64,000 nucleotides of DNA from Aptenodytes patagonicus (Eukaryota > Chordata > Aves > Sphenisciformes > Spheniscidae), in NCBI RefSeq assembly GCF_965638725.1, contig NC_134949.1, positions 54,712,151-54,776,150 on the forward strand, written 5' to 3'. A program made the translations under genes and the position numbers. Positions 46,201 to 58,940 of this stretch are shown here, in pieces; position 1 is the first letter of the stretch, and every line of letters starts with the position of its first letter. The notes beneath the pieces are model-generated. The model was given only the letters and a program-made list of their open reading frames with translations, was not told the DNA's origin and ran no database searches.

Positions 46201-49200
46201 AACTTCAGATTTAGTAATTGTCAATGGACTGATGCCCCAGGAGTTAGATCTGGTAATTTGCACATATGAGTATTTTTTAATATGTTGTTTGTTCATTTCA
46301 TTGGGTGCTTTCTAGTTCTTCTGGTGTTAGATGCAATGAATAATAATTTTGTGTACCAAATCCACACCATTTAGGACCAAAATTCTCTCATGGTACCCCT
46401 CAGTCTTTTTTGCGGAAGAGTCCTATTCTAGTAGCTCCTGTTTAATGCCTTTTGCTGTGCCTGCTGCCATTCTCTGCACCTCCTCTAGTGCTACTGTCTC
46501 CCTGAGATGGGGGGAACCAAATGGCATGCAGCAGTCACTATGCGATAGATTCAGATAGTGATGCAACAGTAGTTTCTGCTTTGTTTTCTGTCCCAATTAC
46601 CCCTCATCACAAACACTCTATTTCCTTCAAAGCAGCATCTGCTCAAGTAACAGAGACTGGGTGGAAGCTAGGCAATAGAAAATAGCAAAACAGTGGCTAC
46701 TGTGGAGGTACAATTGACTCTGAGCCCAAACAAGCATGCTCTGGCTGAGGGATATCTCCCTTTTGGTCCTGCACCCATGTGCAAGCTCTGAGCCACTTCC
46801 TTGGCAGGAGAGCAAGAAGGGGAGGAAGAACACTGCAAACACAATGACTTCTGGCTCAGCGAACCTGCAACAGTAGGCTGAGGTTAAGAGGCAGCTCAGC
46901 AGCTGTTTATCAGCTCTTTCAAGAACATGAATACCCTACTCCTAAGGCCTGCCAGCAGAGGGCTCAGGGTAGGGAACATGGCACCCAGACAAGCAGAAGG
47001 TGGTCCTACTGAGCTCAGAATGAAGTGGCTGGGGGCTAATGGAGAACTGTGAAGTCAGCTTCGCTTGCTCAGATGAGATCACTCAAGCTTTTCCACAAGG
47101 AACTTTCATGCAAATAATAATTAAAAAAAAATTCCTCATGTCATTTGCCATTTTGAATAATATTCTAAGCAATAATAACCCCTCACACTTTGCCTCTAAC
47201 AAAGGCAATCCTACTAACCTTTTGGAATGACACAGCTGAAGTGATCAACCCCAATTTCTTATTTGTAATGACTCTGGACAATATGATCAGAAGCACAGAA
47301 AACAGAAATCCCTTTTTGACAATGACAGAAATACATTGCTCCTTCTATAAGGAGTCTTTGGCAAAGCTTACCTGGCAAAACTGTGTATTAGCAAAGAAGA
47401 GGCTTTTTAGGAAGTCAGTGATCTGCAGATAGAGTCTGTGGTGGTCCTCTGGATTTTCAGAAGTGCAGCTTGCAAATGCTGAACTGAAAATAGAACCAGA
47501 CACTGTATTTAATTTCCTGTTCCTTCATTTCTCCTCCTGCTTACTTTCTCTCCTCCACGTTTTACTTATAAATTAAAAAAGATTCAAATTGTTTTCAAGA
47601 TGATTCTGATATTAAAGACAATAGCCAAGCAAAACAGGGAGGAGCAGAGGTGGATGTATTGATGAGACATTGTCTAACAAATGCAAGGAAGATATGTAAG
47701 AACAGAGAACAGCAATACAGTATCACAACAAAGAGATCCACTGATACATGACAGCTATAGTAACACTGTTTTCAGGAAAAGTATATATCCATTATAACAG
47801 AGAGCAACAATGGTTATTTGGTAGTGTATTTTGTAGGGTTGTTCAGAGGAACAGCTTTAGCTTCTTTTTGTAAAGTTTTTGAGTGAATGCAGCAACATGT
47901 GGTCATGAAATGACATATTAGCTATCACTGGCAGGTTTGTACTCAGGTAAAGGTAACAGGCAAAAAAGTAAGATATTCATTCTGGACCTCACCTCTATAT
48001 TCTCCCTGTGATTTTACAAAGTTCTGCCATCACGCCTCTGTCCAGAATTACAAGGCACAGAGTGATAGGGAAGGAAGGGAACAGGATAAGTGTTGACTAC
48101 TGAAATACTAATCTAATTTGGGACCTAAAACAGATTGCAATGATGATGGCAATACATTGCAGTATTAAGGAATACTTAATCTTATTTTAAAAACACACAG
48201 CAATTGTGACCTAATAAATGTTATTTAATGGATACATATGTGTTAAGCTTTATTATGTATTCAAGTATATTCTGATCAACAGCCAAAACAACCTTATTTC
48301 CATTCATTCTGTTCTGGAAGTGCAAGGTGGAATGGTGGTGAAAGAGAGAAAGAGATTCACACTAAAGAATTCTCTAAATATGGAAAAATAAGTGGAAAAC
48401 GGCATTTAAAACAACAGATTAAAAACGCTATTTGCAAAGAGAAACAATCCTAACAAAGACTAAGTAGCAAGAATGCATAAAAGGTGAGTCATAATGTGAT
48501 TTTCCTCTTGAGGAAAGCAACCCTTTTCTTTCTTTGGCCTACTGGGAAAAATCAAAGGCAGTGCCAGCTTTGTATCTGACATGTTCTCTTTTAGGTAACT
48601 CATCTGACCTGCAGAGGAAAGAGATGTTATTATTTAATAGGTCTTGTGTTTCTCTGATGTTACTGTTCAGGTCAACCACACTTTAGCTTGATCACTTCCT
48701 TGTGATTGAATTAGGGTACTTGAAAAAGGTAAGGGAGACAATGTTAAAAAATGATCATTTTTGTCTCATTAATTGAGGGTACAGTTTATGATTAGTTGAC
48801 TTATCCAGGGAATGCGTTATGGTCCTCATAGACCTGGTAAGTGAGAGAGAGAAAAGGAAAACATTACAAATATTGTAATTTGAAAAGATGGAAAGCTATG
48901 CAGAGTGGTGAAGAAAATGAGGACCCTAGTTGTCCTGAAGTGACTGAGTGCTCTCAATAAGTGATTCTTACTGATTCTGCTGTAAATACACATTAATCAT
49001 TTCACTTTTGCACTTTAAGAGACAGTATTATTGTGAGCACAATTGCTGAAGGCTGCTATTCTAACCATTTACTAAAAATTAGGCACAAAAAAGGAAGCTA
49101 GACTATTGCCTCACTCCACAGCAAACTTGCCGTGGAGTATTGACAGTGGACTATTAACTTACTCTGTCTAGCAAAAGGGTCGAGTTTGTAATTTACCTCT

Positions 49201-52200
49201 GGCTAGACACTCCCCGAGTCTCGCTTCTGTCAAGAAAACCAGCAGCAACATCAAATGCATCTTCAAACATTACCTATCAGAGAAAACACTTCAGATGTCA
49301 ATATATCCAGCCACCTAAAAGTTTTACCTAGGGCATCATTTTTAACAATGAAGTCTTTAAAAGCATGATACTCTTTCTTTCCATTTAACATGTACGTTTA
49401 TGGCTAGAGTAAACCAAGAGGCTTTTGTGGAGACAGGAGTAGTAAGGAATAACTGTATTTCATGACTAGGAACACAGGGTTAGTCCATTCCCTTAGGCCT
49501 GTGCTTCAACCTCTAGGAATTAGACTTAACATTACATCTCCCAAAAAAGCAGTAAAAAACATTAATTGTATCAGTGCTTTAGAGACTTGGCTGTGGGCTG
49601 CTGCTTACAGCTAGAGATCTCAGCTGTACCAGCCAGTCTCCCCAAATCTGATTCCAGTGTGCGACCTGGCTTGCAATGAGTTTGGATGCTCCCTGTGACA
49701 GACCGATAAGCTCATTAGTTCACTCTGCCATAATGCAGTCCACACATTTTCTGTGCCAGAAGCTACTGTACATGCAACATCCCCATGACATTTCCTAAGG
49801 AGGTCAGCAGTGTGAGTTGTGTCCTGTGACTCAAAAAGAACTTGTCAATGCAATTTACTTATATGCTAAAGGTGGACATCTGTTCCTCCCTTGCAGCTAA
49901 TAAGATTACACGTCTTCAAGCATCTAGTTGCTTAAGTAATCAGTGCTCGAGGAACGGTTTACAAAGAGCTGGTTGTTATTTCATCTCTTTTTAACAAATG
50001 CCCTGGTCTACTCAGTCACTGACTCCTTGGCTCTGCAGAGGTGCATGGCAAAGGCAGTCATTAGCCCTGTACCACTGGAACTGGTCTACAAATACTTTCT
50101 CTTTGCTACTAAGTGCTTTGATGAAAACAACCACCCAACCCAAAACACAGCAGGCCTTGGCAAACTGGGTATTCCTTCTGGATTTAGCTCATCTGTGCTC
50201 CTTGGAGAGTTTGCAGAGCACAGTAACTCTGTAATTCTTGTTCTTGCTCCCTCCCCCTGGAGCAAGTTAGAGCAAATTTAACTGCTACTTAGCACAGAAA
50301 CTCTTACAGGTTAGTGGAGACTAGCAGGATTACTACCACTGCACTCCTACAGCTTGCTGTGTATCTTACCAAGAGATAATTCAGTGCAGACATTTACTCA
50401 AAGACTGCTTATTGTCTCCACTTATGCATTCAAGTTGTCTTGGGAAAGCTTAATTACAACTACTGTATGTTTCCAGTTAAAAGCTGCAGAGCCAATTCGC
50501 ATCTGAAGGCTTGGAGTTTCAGAGGTAGAAGCACTTACTTCCTCTGGTGTGGAGACTGAGGAACCACTGGCTTCCTCACTGTTACCTCGGCTGTCCCTCA
50601 CACTACCTTCAGTGCACGCAGGCTCTTGGCAAGCAGCCTTAGGATCCACGAGGAAATCTCTCTGGCTACAGTACTGCAAGATGCTGTCTCTCCTTTCTTC
50701 AGAAAGCTCTTGCCAGAGGTGGGAAATAGCCGTGGAGACCTCAGGAAGAGGCACCTCCTCAGTGCAAACAATTCCATGCTCTATCAGCAGGTCCACTGTG
50801 TGCTTATAAAAATACAGGTATCTGTAATGAAAGGAAAGGGAGCATCTCTTAAGAGCAGGCTATGAGGTAGCCATCTACTATAAATCAGCAGGAGACCGGG
50901 GAGTAACTCTGATTCATAACTACTTCACTGATTCCCCCTCTAAGACTTCATACAATTACTGAAGGTTGCCCAACACTGAAGATTTTGGCAACTCTGTTCT
51001 GCCAAGATTTCATCTGCAAAAGGCAGGCTCCAGCCACAGCCTCAGCAGGACTGCCTCACAACAGAAGATCCAGGCGCTGCAGGCTGTACTTGTTGCACAG
51101 GCAAACCTCATTCTGGCATTTAATAAATTTTGAGTTACTTGCCTTTGTATCCTGAGGCTTTTACACTGTAAGTCACTTTTTATACTTTTACTGGCATTGC
51201 ACTACACTTAAAAGCCTTGGCTGAGGTCATATCCTGATGTATTAGGTACTATACATGCAGCTAGAAAGAGACTACCCCAGGCATGGATGCTCTGACTTAA
51301 ATAAGCATGTGAGCTCAATTTCCTCCATTTTACATCTGAGGAAACGCATCCCTAAGACTGACTTCTATGCAGTCTGTAGTGAAACTGATAATGGAACACA
51401 AGTGTTGTAATTTCAACCTGGTGACTAAATCTCAGAACGAGCCCACTTCTTCTGTTAGCACTGTGTGACACAGTGAACCAGGGATAATAATGTCTACTTT
51501 GGAAAGCAGCACTGAAGGTTATTTTACATTAATTAAATGCTTAGAGCTTCTCAGATGAAAATAACAAGATCAAAGGAGTACAAAGCAAGAGTTCTATAAA
51601 CAGCAGTCATTGTTACTAAGTTTGGGCTCAAAATGATTCCTTGGAAGATGTCCCAAATGAGCACATTTCCTGATTAACTGAACAGCATTGCATGAGAAAG
51701 TAACTCAAAAGAGTTCAGTCTTTTTTTTTTTTTAAATATTTGTTCCAGCAAACCAATATTGAAAATCTTAAGATAATTCTGCACGCAAGCGTAAACTTGC
51801 TTAATCTCCAGTTTCCATACTCTGGAGTATTTTCCACCATTGCTGGAGACAAAATACTGGAAGGGGAATAAACGTTCTCATGTAAGGTATTGCGCTCACT
51901 AAGGATTCTGGATGTCCAGCTACAAACAAAGGATCTGGAGTTTCTCAAACAGAAGAATATGAACCACCATTAGACTGCTTGGCTAAAGAAATTAAGCTTG
52001 AACCATGACTCAACTATTTCCTTCCCAGCTGGAAGGAGACAACCATATTTTGCACTGGACAGAGTACTGTGTAGTCCTACCATTGTAGCTCCTGCTGCTG
52101 GACATGGAAAAAAAAAAAAGTCTGTTGAGGCTCAAAGTGTTTCTGATGCTTCCCAAATAACATGATTAGATGATCACTAAAAGGCTGTTACTTCTTTGCT

Positions 52201-55200
52201 GAAGAGTCCCTATTGTTTTATGCCTGTTATAAAAGATCATTTTTTGAGAAGAATTAGCTATGAACCAACTGCAGTCTGTCATAAGACTATAGGATAAGTG
52301 CCAGAGTCCACACAGTACAGGCCCTGGTCTACCTTGTCAGTGAAGAAGGGGCAAGTCAGGTGTTCATGGCTCTGTCGTGCAGTCTTTGATGAAGCAGAGC
52401 TTACTTCCCCCAGAAAATCTTGATTCAGCCCATTTCAAGGTCTTGTAAATGATACCTTACTACAGCCACCTCCGATTCTCACTGGAGCAAAAGCAGGAAC
52501 AGTAGTGGGAGGCTGGTGCCATCTGCTGGCAGAGCTGTAATCTCATTTTGATGAAAAACTCAATAATCCAAGGGAATTTTATAAATAAGCACCAGTTCAA
52601 AGCAAAAGAGAGGAAGGAACCGTGGAAGTTTTTGTTTATGGCGGTGATGCTGTGGAAGAGAATGCCAGCTGCAGCTGTGGATTCTCCTGCACTACATATT
52701 CTTAACTCTGGAATGGTTAGGGTGAAACTGACTCTGCTTGATGGTACAGGATAGATTAGACATCCATCCGTTTCTCAAATCTTTACAATGAAATGATCAT
52801 TTATCCTTTTGGAAAAGCATCCATGACCTCTAAGTACCTCCTAGTGCTGTCTGACAGCAAGGGGAAGAATGTGATGAATCATGTGTACTCAGTCTTAAGG
52901 TATCAATAACTTTGATAAAACCAGTAATTTTACCATTACAACCCCAGACTAAAATACATGGACCACTGACATGAGAACAGTGGTCTTTCTTTGGTTTTTA
53001 GGTCCTGCATCAGGCACTTAGGAGCTGATCCTAAACGGCGTTACAGACTCGCACCCACTAGCTATGTGTAACACACATGTAAATGTTTAGGTTCCAGTCC
53101 TCCTCCTGTGTTGCAGACATTTTGAGGAGTGCTTTCTGGTATCTTCCAGACTACCGCTATTCTGCAGCCCGCAGGCTGAGGACTACATGACCTTCCCTGG
53201 TCGCATCCAGCCTTACCCTGCTCTGATCCCAGAAAAAAAGTACTCCAAGCTGCCAGGAGCTAAGGGTCTATTTCTGGAAGGGACAACAGTGTCCAAGCTC
53301 CCCATAACAATGCCATTAGAGGCAGGATGAACATCACTGCGGGGGAAAGTATCTGCCTACCTCTAGTTCCTGCACCTTCCCAGAACACATACAGCTAGAC
53401 TCTGAGAATTTCATCTGGTGCAGCAATTCCTACATTCCTAAAATCTAGCCCCATTGCAGGGATACAAATTGATAATGGTACTGATATCACAAACACACAG
53501 GAACACACACCTGCATAAATAATTCTGGATTAATAACCTCCTATTTCACCTGAGCTTGCCTGTTAAACCACTACTGTTAGCAGGTATGTTGCATCTTACT
53601 CTGCAAGCCATCTGGACAGCGGTAAAGCATGGCCACACAGGGACTGACACACTTGAAAGAATTTTTTTTCTCTTTCTTGAGGATAGGTGTAAAATCCTCA
53701 GGGATTTTCCAAGGCCCGGACAGCTGGGGGCTGCTGTGATGCTGGGAGTCCATTCATGTGCAAGTCGCAGGTAAGGTACTTGGGAGGTGCTCAATTTCAC
53801 CACCAGTAGGGCCAAAGTCGCTGGCACAAGGCTTCTGCAAGGTAGATGCAGGCTCCAGCAGGGCTGCACGAACGGAGCCTGGCGTTAATGCAAACAAATT
53901 AAAAAAACTGAAGGCAATGTGGGGTGCACCTACCGTTCAAATTCCACCAGATCCGGGGATGAAGTGTCCGGAGACTGGATAAATTCTGGCTTCCCATCCT
54001 CTTCCATTGTTTGTTTTTCACATTCTTGAATCAAATACCAAACGGTAGAGTCACTCTCACTCACAGCTTCCGAGGCTGATGCAGTGCTGGAAAGAACACA
54101 CAGAAAAAAAACCCACATGAACAACCTCTTAACTGGATTAATAAGGCCCTTGTCATGGTCACTCTGGAATCCAGGGCCATTCTTCCCAAGCCAGCTTTCT
54201 CCTCCTCTTTTTGCTTTGCAGGCAAATGAGAAGTCCTTGGTGGAGATGAGCTACATAGAAGGGAAAGGAAATACAAGCACTGACTGGAGACGAGACTAAC
54301 AACATGCTTAGAGTGTTCGTGCACTGTACAGGATTACAGGGGTCCAGGTGAAATCTCTTCATCTTTTCCTCACGATGAAAGGCCTCAGCTTGGAAATTCA
54401 GTAACAATGACAACGAGGTTCAGAGATGCTGGGATAGAAGCAAGTGCAAAGTATTATCATCTTTCCTTGGTTAATATAAGCCCTTACCTGTGATTGCTGA
54501 AGTACCTCTTGACATATTCCTCCCTGACTTCCTCCAAGCTGGACGGGTTCCCATCCTCCAGACTGAAGGACTCTGTTGTCAGCAGAAAGGTTACGGTCAC
54601 ACCAGTGGCACTTTTGGCTTCCCTCTCACCCTCAGCACTAGTCAAACAGAGTAATTTCGACAACTGGTCCTTCACAAGCCAGAGCTTTTCATTAGGCAAA
54701 AATGATGTGAAAGGAGACACCTCTGCCTCTCTTACAATATAACTGGCAATACTGGGAGTTTATGATCATTGAGGAACTTAGAATCAATGCCTTCTTCTAA
54801 CGTTGGTCTGACAGAACTGATGGTGAAAGCAACCAGCAAATCAAAGTCCAGGCAAGCACCAGTCAATACAGTATTTTGTGATTGCCCTATAATGAGCAAA
54901 TTGCATGTAAAAATCCCTGACAACCAACCTGTGATTCACAAGCAGTATGAATTGTACATATATGTAAGTAAATATATGGGGAAGTTTACCTCCAAATTCT
55001 CCTCAACCAGCCTCACTGCTTGTGATCCCTTCAATTTTGCTCTGTCAAACTATTCCTTCTACCTATGACTGACTTTTATGGGTTATCCAAGGATGGGGGT
55101 TCAGAGATGTGCTCATTTTAAGCACTGGGACTTTTAATTGATGCAAATTATTGGAGGTGCAAGTTGCATGAATAGCAATGTTTTTTTCTAGCTGACAGTG

Positions 55201-58043
55201 ATTTGGACACTTGAAGGGACATAAAAATATGTCCAAAGTCCCTACCCCATCAGCCCCCAGTCCTACTTGCCACCACTGGAGGCAATGGCCAGCATTAGTA
55301 AACAGAAGGCACGATAGCGAGGGCGTGAAGCCCCGCAGCAGGAGCTGCCTCAAGTGCTGACAACACATGCTAGACCAGCATGACGCATGGTGTCGCAGGC
55401 TGTAACGGAGGAGTGCATGAAGACGACCCGCCAAGCTGAAAGAAAACAAAACTGCAGCATCTCTCTTACCCATTTCTATCGCAGTAAATTCTTAACTAGA
55501 GGCTTCCATTTCCTATACTAGGAAAGCCTCAACAGCTTCTCTGTCCTTCTCCTTTAACTCACACCAGAGCCTGCTGTTCTGAAGTTTAAGCTCTGTCTGT
55601 GCTGACTCGCAATGCTGGGTGCTCATGATGGCTGTGACTTGCACTGTGCCACGTTGCTGCAGCTGGGAGGAGCACACATGCTCCTGCAGCCTCTCAATGG
55701 GAGCCCAAACATTCAGCCTGAGGACCCAGGCCAGCCCCACACCTGCTTGGGGTAGATCGGCAGCAGGGTGACAAGGGCACTCTGCCTGAACTGCCTGCTG
55801 CCATGGGATAGCAGGAATTACTTGTTTCCTTCCTTCACCTAGGCTGGGGAGGGGGTAGGAACGACTGAGAGTCAGAGGGGGATTTCTGAGGTGCAGTGCT
55901 TCACGAGTTGCCATCCTTTGCTTATTGCTACAACTAAAGCCACAGTTGGCTCTAATGCTTTAATGGGCTCAGCCGCATACCTATCTGTCTCTATTTAACA
56001 AATAAATAACAAACAAGTCCAGGCACTCTGTCCAAGGCAAATACTTGCATACAGTACCTTTCATCTTCAGCAAAGAACCCAAGGTTTGCTCCAGCTTCTG
56101 GATAGATTTCTTAGCCTTACGCAAAACCTGATACTAAACATAAGAAGAAGTCAGAACTGATTGCTCTCTGCTCTGACTAGATTAATGTTCTAACATGCCT
56201 TGGTTGTTTTCTTCACTATTCCTTCATTTTGACCTTCAGTTATCTCGATGTCTCTGTGAAAACAACTGTGTTGTTTCATCAGCTACCCTTATCCATATGA
56301 AAAGGGGAAAGAACTAATACCAGAGCAATCTTAAATATAGAATATAAATATTTGGGTATATATTATGCAATACATACACATAATTCCCAGTCACATAGAC
56401 ATTTGTTACTTAACTCTGATCTTCTTTCATCAGCAACTGGTCTTGTTTGGATCATTCTCTTCTTGGAGTATGTCCAGAAATACTATGCTGTGAAGTCTTG
56501 TTGGATGTCTACCAACTTTTGGCATAAGACTTTACTAATCATTTCCCATGAGAATTTTGCTAGGAGAAGCCTTTGCCATGTTCTACTCTCAGCTACACTG
56601 ATGTAAACTGGAATAACTTCAGTGCTGTACATCATTCCTTCATCATTTATAGCAAGCATAACTGAGAACATATGGCCAATGCATTTAAACATACACATCT
56701 CAAAAATATTTCAAGATTTATGTGATCGGTGGCACCATCCACAGTCACCTTAGACAGCATGTCTACCTTGCAGAGCTTTCATGCTGGATATTTTAGCCGG
56801 ACACGAAGCACTAAGATTACAAGTGAACTTCTGTATTTAGGCTCTTGAAGATATTAATCTTCCTTGGCCCCCAAAAGTCACACAAGGGGCACATGATACT
56901 ATGAAAAAGCAATTTTAAGAACTGGTATGTGAAGATAGTCCCCTTAGACTAGACAAAACAAGTATCTGTTTAGTCTTGGCTTCTGAGATCATGGTGACTT
57001 CAGCTTAATTTGCATCTTGTTCAGAACATGGTACACTGAACTCTTACCTCAAACAGCATGAGAGGTATGGGGTTCAGCAGGCACAAGCCCCAGATAGAAG
57101 TATTTTGCATGTTCAGAGCCTCAAAGCCCTTTACAAGGACAATTCCTGTCCTAAACAGTCATTACCCTCTCCATTTTACAAACTGGAAAACTGAAAGTAA
57201 CCAATCTAACTAAATGAATTGGTGGCAGACCTGAGGATAAAAGACTCCTGTTTATTCCTCTGCCTTAAGCATGGTAATATCCATCTTTTCAGCATTTTGG
57301 GTCAATTTCATCTTTATAAACAATTTTGTTTTGATTAAATAGTTTCTTAGTTTAGTAGAGACCAATAAACAGCACTGGTGGTTGTTTTTTTTCCTGACTT
57401 ATTTTTCCAGAGTGTCTCGAAGACAAAGTGCACCCCATAAGGCTGAATGAATTACTCTCTCCCCTATAACTTCTTCTGTCCCTAAACTCACTGTTCTGAT
57501 TTCATAGCAAAATGCTGTGAAATCAAGATAACTTCATCACGGGATCCTGTGGTTTGTTTCCAAAACACTACAAAGAAGCCGCAAAGCTATAAGGAAGCTG
57601 CAAAAACCCTGTAAGAAAAGGGCAGATAAGCCCATGATAAACGCATGACCCAGAGACTACAAAGTGAACGATTTGCTCACGCCGAGCTGGCAGCTTTAAA
57701 GTAAAAGGGATCCAGGAAAGCTGCACGCAGTGAAATTACACACACACTGGCACCCGCAAAGATACAGTGGTCATCCTAATAGACCTGGTCAAATTTAAAC
57801 ATACCCATGTGTAATAGCAATACATAGAGAAATACAGTCACTGCTCCGCACCTTTGAGGCTGAGTTGTCTGACTGGAATAAAACAGCTTCCCGCAAGCCA
57901 CTGAAGAGTCTTGCCAGTGTAGCCCGGTGACGTGCCTGTGACAAGCGCCGCTTTGCCACACGGGGTTCTACCTCTTGCAGGTGTGTCAGGGGTTTAAGAC
58001 TCACTCTGGCATGTGTCTTCCTACAGTCTCCAGCTGTCTCCAT
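43136..58043 (-). CDS. STRA8: STRA8, retinoic-acid-stimulated meiosis-entry regulator
   Basis: Eight coding exons join in phase to 350 codons plus TAA: 57852-58043, 56058-56133, 54488-54572, 53934-54086, 50539-50821, 49197-49273, 47372-47483, 43136-43210. STRA8 acts in germ-cell nuclei, with MEIOSIN in mammals, to switch on meiotic genes after retinoic acid. Residues about 28-89 form the basic HLH-like region (VAKRRLSQARHRATLARLF, then YQVLRKAKKSIQKLEQTLGS). FSLEDGNPSSLEEVREEY follows. An HMG-like region at about 169-230 contains AISHLWQELSEERRDSIL. FEDAFDVAAGFLD and a C-terminal LxCxE motif (LRCTE) follow, then an acidic end. The first ATG at 58043 gives an N-terminus that aligns without gaps to mammalian STRA8 as I recall it; a non-coding 5' exon must lie upstream (acceptor GCATTGCAG). 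The glutamate-rich stretch of mouse STRA8 is absent. No disabling change was seen. Confidence 0.93.
43211..47371. other. STRA8 last intron
   Basis: 4.2 kb intron that holds a solo LTR on the opposite strand (44524-45120). Nothing else was recognised. Confidence 0.6.
44519..45125 (+). mobile_element. Solo LTR (ERVL-type) with 5-bp target duplication
   Basis: The LTR body is 44524-45120 (597 bases), flanked on both sides by ACTGC. It begins CGTGCTGGTTTTGGCTGGGG (expected TG now CG) and ends GGTTAAACCACGACA. Internal signals lie in LTR order: a CRE-like TGACGTCA, the TATA-type CATATAAAGC near 44797-44806, and ATTAAA near 44989 followed by TGTCTTT. I recognise this as a very common bird LTR. It lies in the STRA8 last intron, antisense to STRA8. 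Confidence 0.92.
47372..47483 (-). CDS. STRA8: STRA8 coding exon 7
   Basis: Acceptor TATTTTCAG, donor GTAAGC. Encodes SAFASCTSENPEDHHRLYLQ, then ITDFLKSLFF, matching mammalian SENPEEKFQLYIQI. Confidence 0.92.
47484..49196. other. STRA8 intron 6
   Basis: AT-rich; no repeat family or extra exon was recognised. Confidence 0.5.
49197..49273 (-). CDS. STRA8: STRA8 coding exon 6
   Basis: Acceptor TCTGATAG, donor GTAAAT. Encodes VMFEDAFDVAAGFLDRSE, matching mammalian ILFEDAFDVASFLDKSE. Confidence 0.92.
50539..50821 (-). CDS. STRA8: STRA8 coding exon 5 (HMG-like region)
   Basis: Acceptor CATTACAG, donor GTAAGT. Encodes YLYFYKHTVDLLIEHGIV, then VPLPEVSTAISHLWQELSEE, and ends SGSSVSTPEE. The longest STRA8 exon. 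Confidence 0.95.
50822..53933. other. STRA8 intron 4
   Basis: 3.1 kb; no exon in phase and no recognised repeat. Confidence 0.5.
53934..54086 (-). CDS. STRA8: STRA8 coding exon 4
   Basis: Acceptor TTTCCAG, donor GTAGGT. Encodes TASASEAVSESDSTVWYLIQ, then SPDTSSPDLVEFE. Mammals carry the Glu-rich expansion in this interval; here it is only mildly acidic. Confidence 0.9.
54488..54572 (-). CDS. STRA8: STRA8 coding exon 3
   Basis: Acceptor GACAACAG, donor GTAAGG. Encodes SFSLEDGNPSSLEEVREEYV, then KRYFSNH, matching the FNLEDG..SLEEVK.EY block of mammals. Confidence 0.92.
54573..56057. other. STRA8 intron 2
   Basis: Contains two minus-strand open frames (136 and 133 codons) with no family resemblance, no matching splice phase and none needed by the STRA8 model. 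Confidence 0.5.
56058..56133 (-). CDS. STRA8: STRA8 coding exon 2
   Basis: Short exon of 76 bases. Acceptor ATGTTTAG, donor GTACTG. Encodes YQVLRKAKKSIQKLEQTLGS, then LLKMK; the mammalian equivalent begins WQVLN. An alternative acceptor six bases later would drop YQ. Confidence 0.9.
56134..57851. other. STRA8 intron 1 (between first two coding exons)
   Basis: No repeat or exon was recognised. Confidence 0.5.
57852..58043 (-). CDS. STRA8: STRA8 first coding exon
   Basis: ATG at 58043, six bases below an acceptor (GCATTGCAG ending at 58050). 64 codons ending QSDNSASK, donor GTGCGG. Contains the basic region RRLSQARHRATLARLF. Confidence 0.93.
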
Positions 58044-58722
58044 CAAAAGCTGCAATGCAACATTTATTCATACTGAATAAATATTTAAGGGAAGAAAAAG
58101 AAATCTTACAGCCTGTGTAGTGGACAGACAAAAAAAGAAAGTTCAGGGTGACTGACAAGAGCACTCCAGCTCACTTTTCTGTAGGAAATGATGGAGTTTG
58201 AAACCTTCTCTTTGCCTGAGGGATGCCATCTGTAAGTACTGACTAAAACCTAATCTACAACGATAAACTGCATGGCATGAAACACAGCCGAGACAAGCCT
58301 CCCACCTCCTGCACCCTTCCCTGCAATGACTTAATGCTCCACTTCCATCCGCTATCCAGGGCTTGGCTTCACAAAGCGCTGAGACTCCTCAGCTCCCCCC
58401 GACGTTACTAAAAGACAGACTTCTTCACAGCATCGGAATTTTTTTCCCAATTAACCGTGACATCGGAGCAGGCAACGATACCAGACATACACATGTGCGA
58501 GAGGGCCAGACCCACGCCCAGCCGGGCCCGCTGCAGCCACCCCGCCAGCCTGACAAGAGTCCAAGGCGCCTGCCTGGCGAAGCCCTTCCCGGCAACCGGA
58601 GCGGTGCCCCCCGCCCCGTTACCGACCGCAAGTACGGCCTAGAGTTAAGAACGCCCGCCCCTGCTGTTTCTTCTGCAGCCGGGAGGGGAAGCCCGCGGAG
58701 GCTCACGCCGGACGCCTCTGGG

Positions 58723-58823
58723 GATCGATCGATCTATCGACCGATCGATCCCACCCTGCCCGGCCCGGCCCGGCCCAGCCCTGCCCGTCCCCGCCCCGCC
58801 CCGCCCCGCCCCGCCCCGCCCGG
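58723..58823. repeat. ATCGAT cluster and (CCCGG)/(CCCCG)n array
   Basis: 58723-58750 is a run of overlapping GATC/ATCGAT units. 58757-58823 is a CCCGG array passing into CCCCG units, which supply multiple GC boxes (Sp/KLF-type) and G-runs on the minus strand able to form quadruplexes. Confidence 0.85.
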
Positions 58824-58883
58824 CCGCCTTCCATGGCCGCCGCCGCCGCGCCTCTGCCCGCCCGCGCCCAGCAACATGAGCCG

Positions 58884-58889
58884 CACGTG
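58884..58889. promoter_or_regulatory. Canonical E-box CACGTG
   Basis: A palindromic E-box 57 bases from a consensus E2F site, within the intergenic CpG island. Confidence 0.6.
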
Positions 58890-58897
58890 GCGGAGGG

Positions 58898-58934
58898 CCA
58901 ATCGGGACGCAGCCGGCGCCCGGCGGCGGCCAAT
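58898..58934 (+). promoter_or_regulatory. Two CCAAT boxes (NF-Y type)
   Basis: GGCCAATCGG (CCAAT at 58898-58902) and GGCCAATAAG (CCAAT at 58930-58934) are 32 bases apart, typical of NF-Y-driven TATA-less promoters. Confidence 0.65.
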
Positions 58935-58940
58935 AAGAAA

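Noticed and set aside
55063-55914. Two minus-strand frames of about 135 codons in STRA8 intron 2
   Set aside because: They do not fit STRA8 splice phases, match no family I know, and the STRA8 model is complete without them.
58139-58155. AGTTCA-like half-site, considered as a retinoic acid response element for STRA8
   Set aside because: The second half-site does not match the consensus and spacing is not convincing; no clear direct repeat was found by eye in 58.0-59.2 kb.
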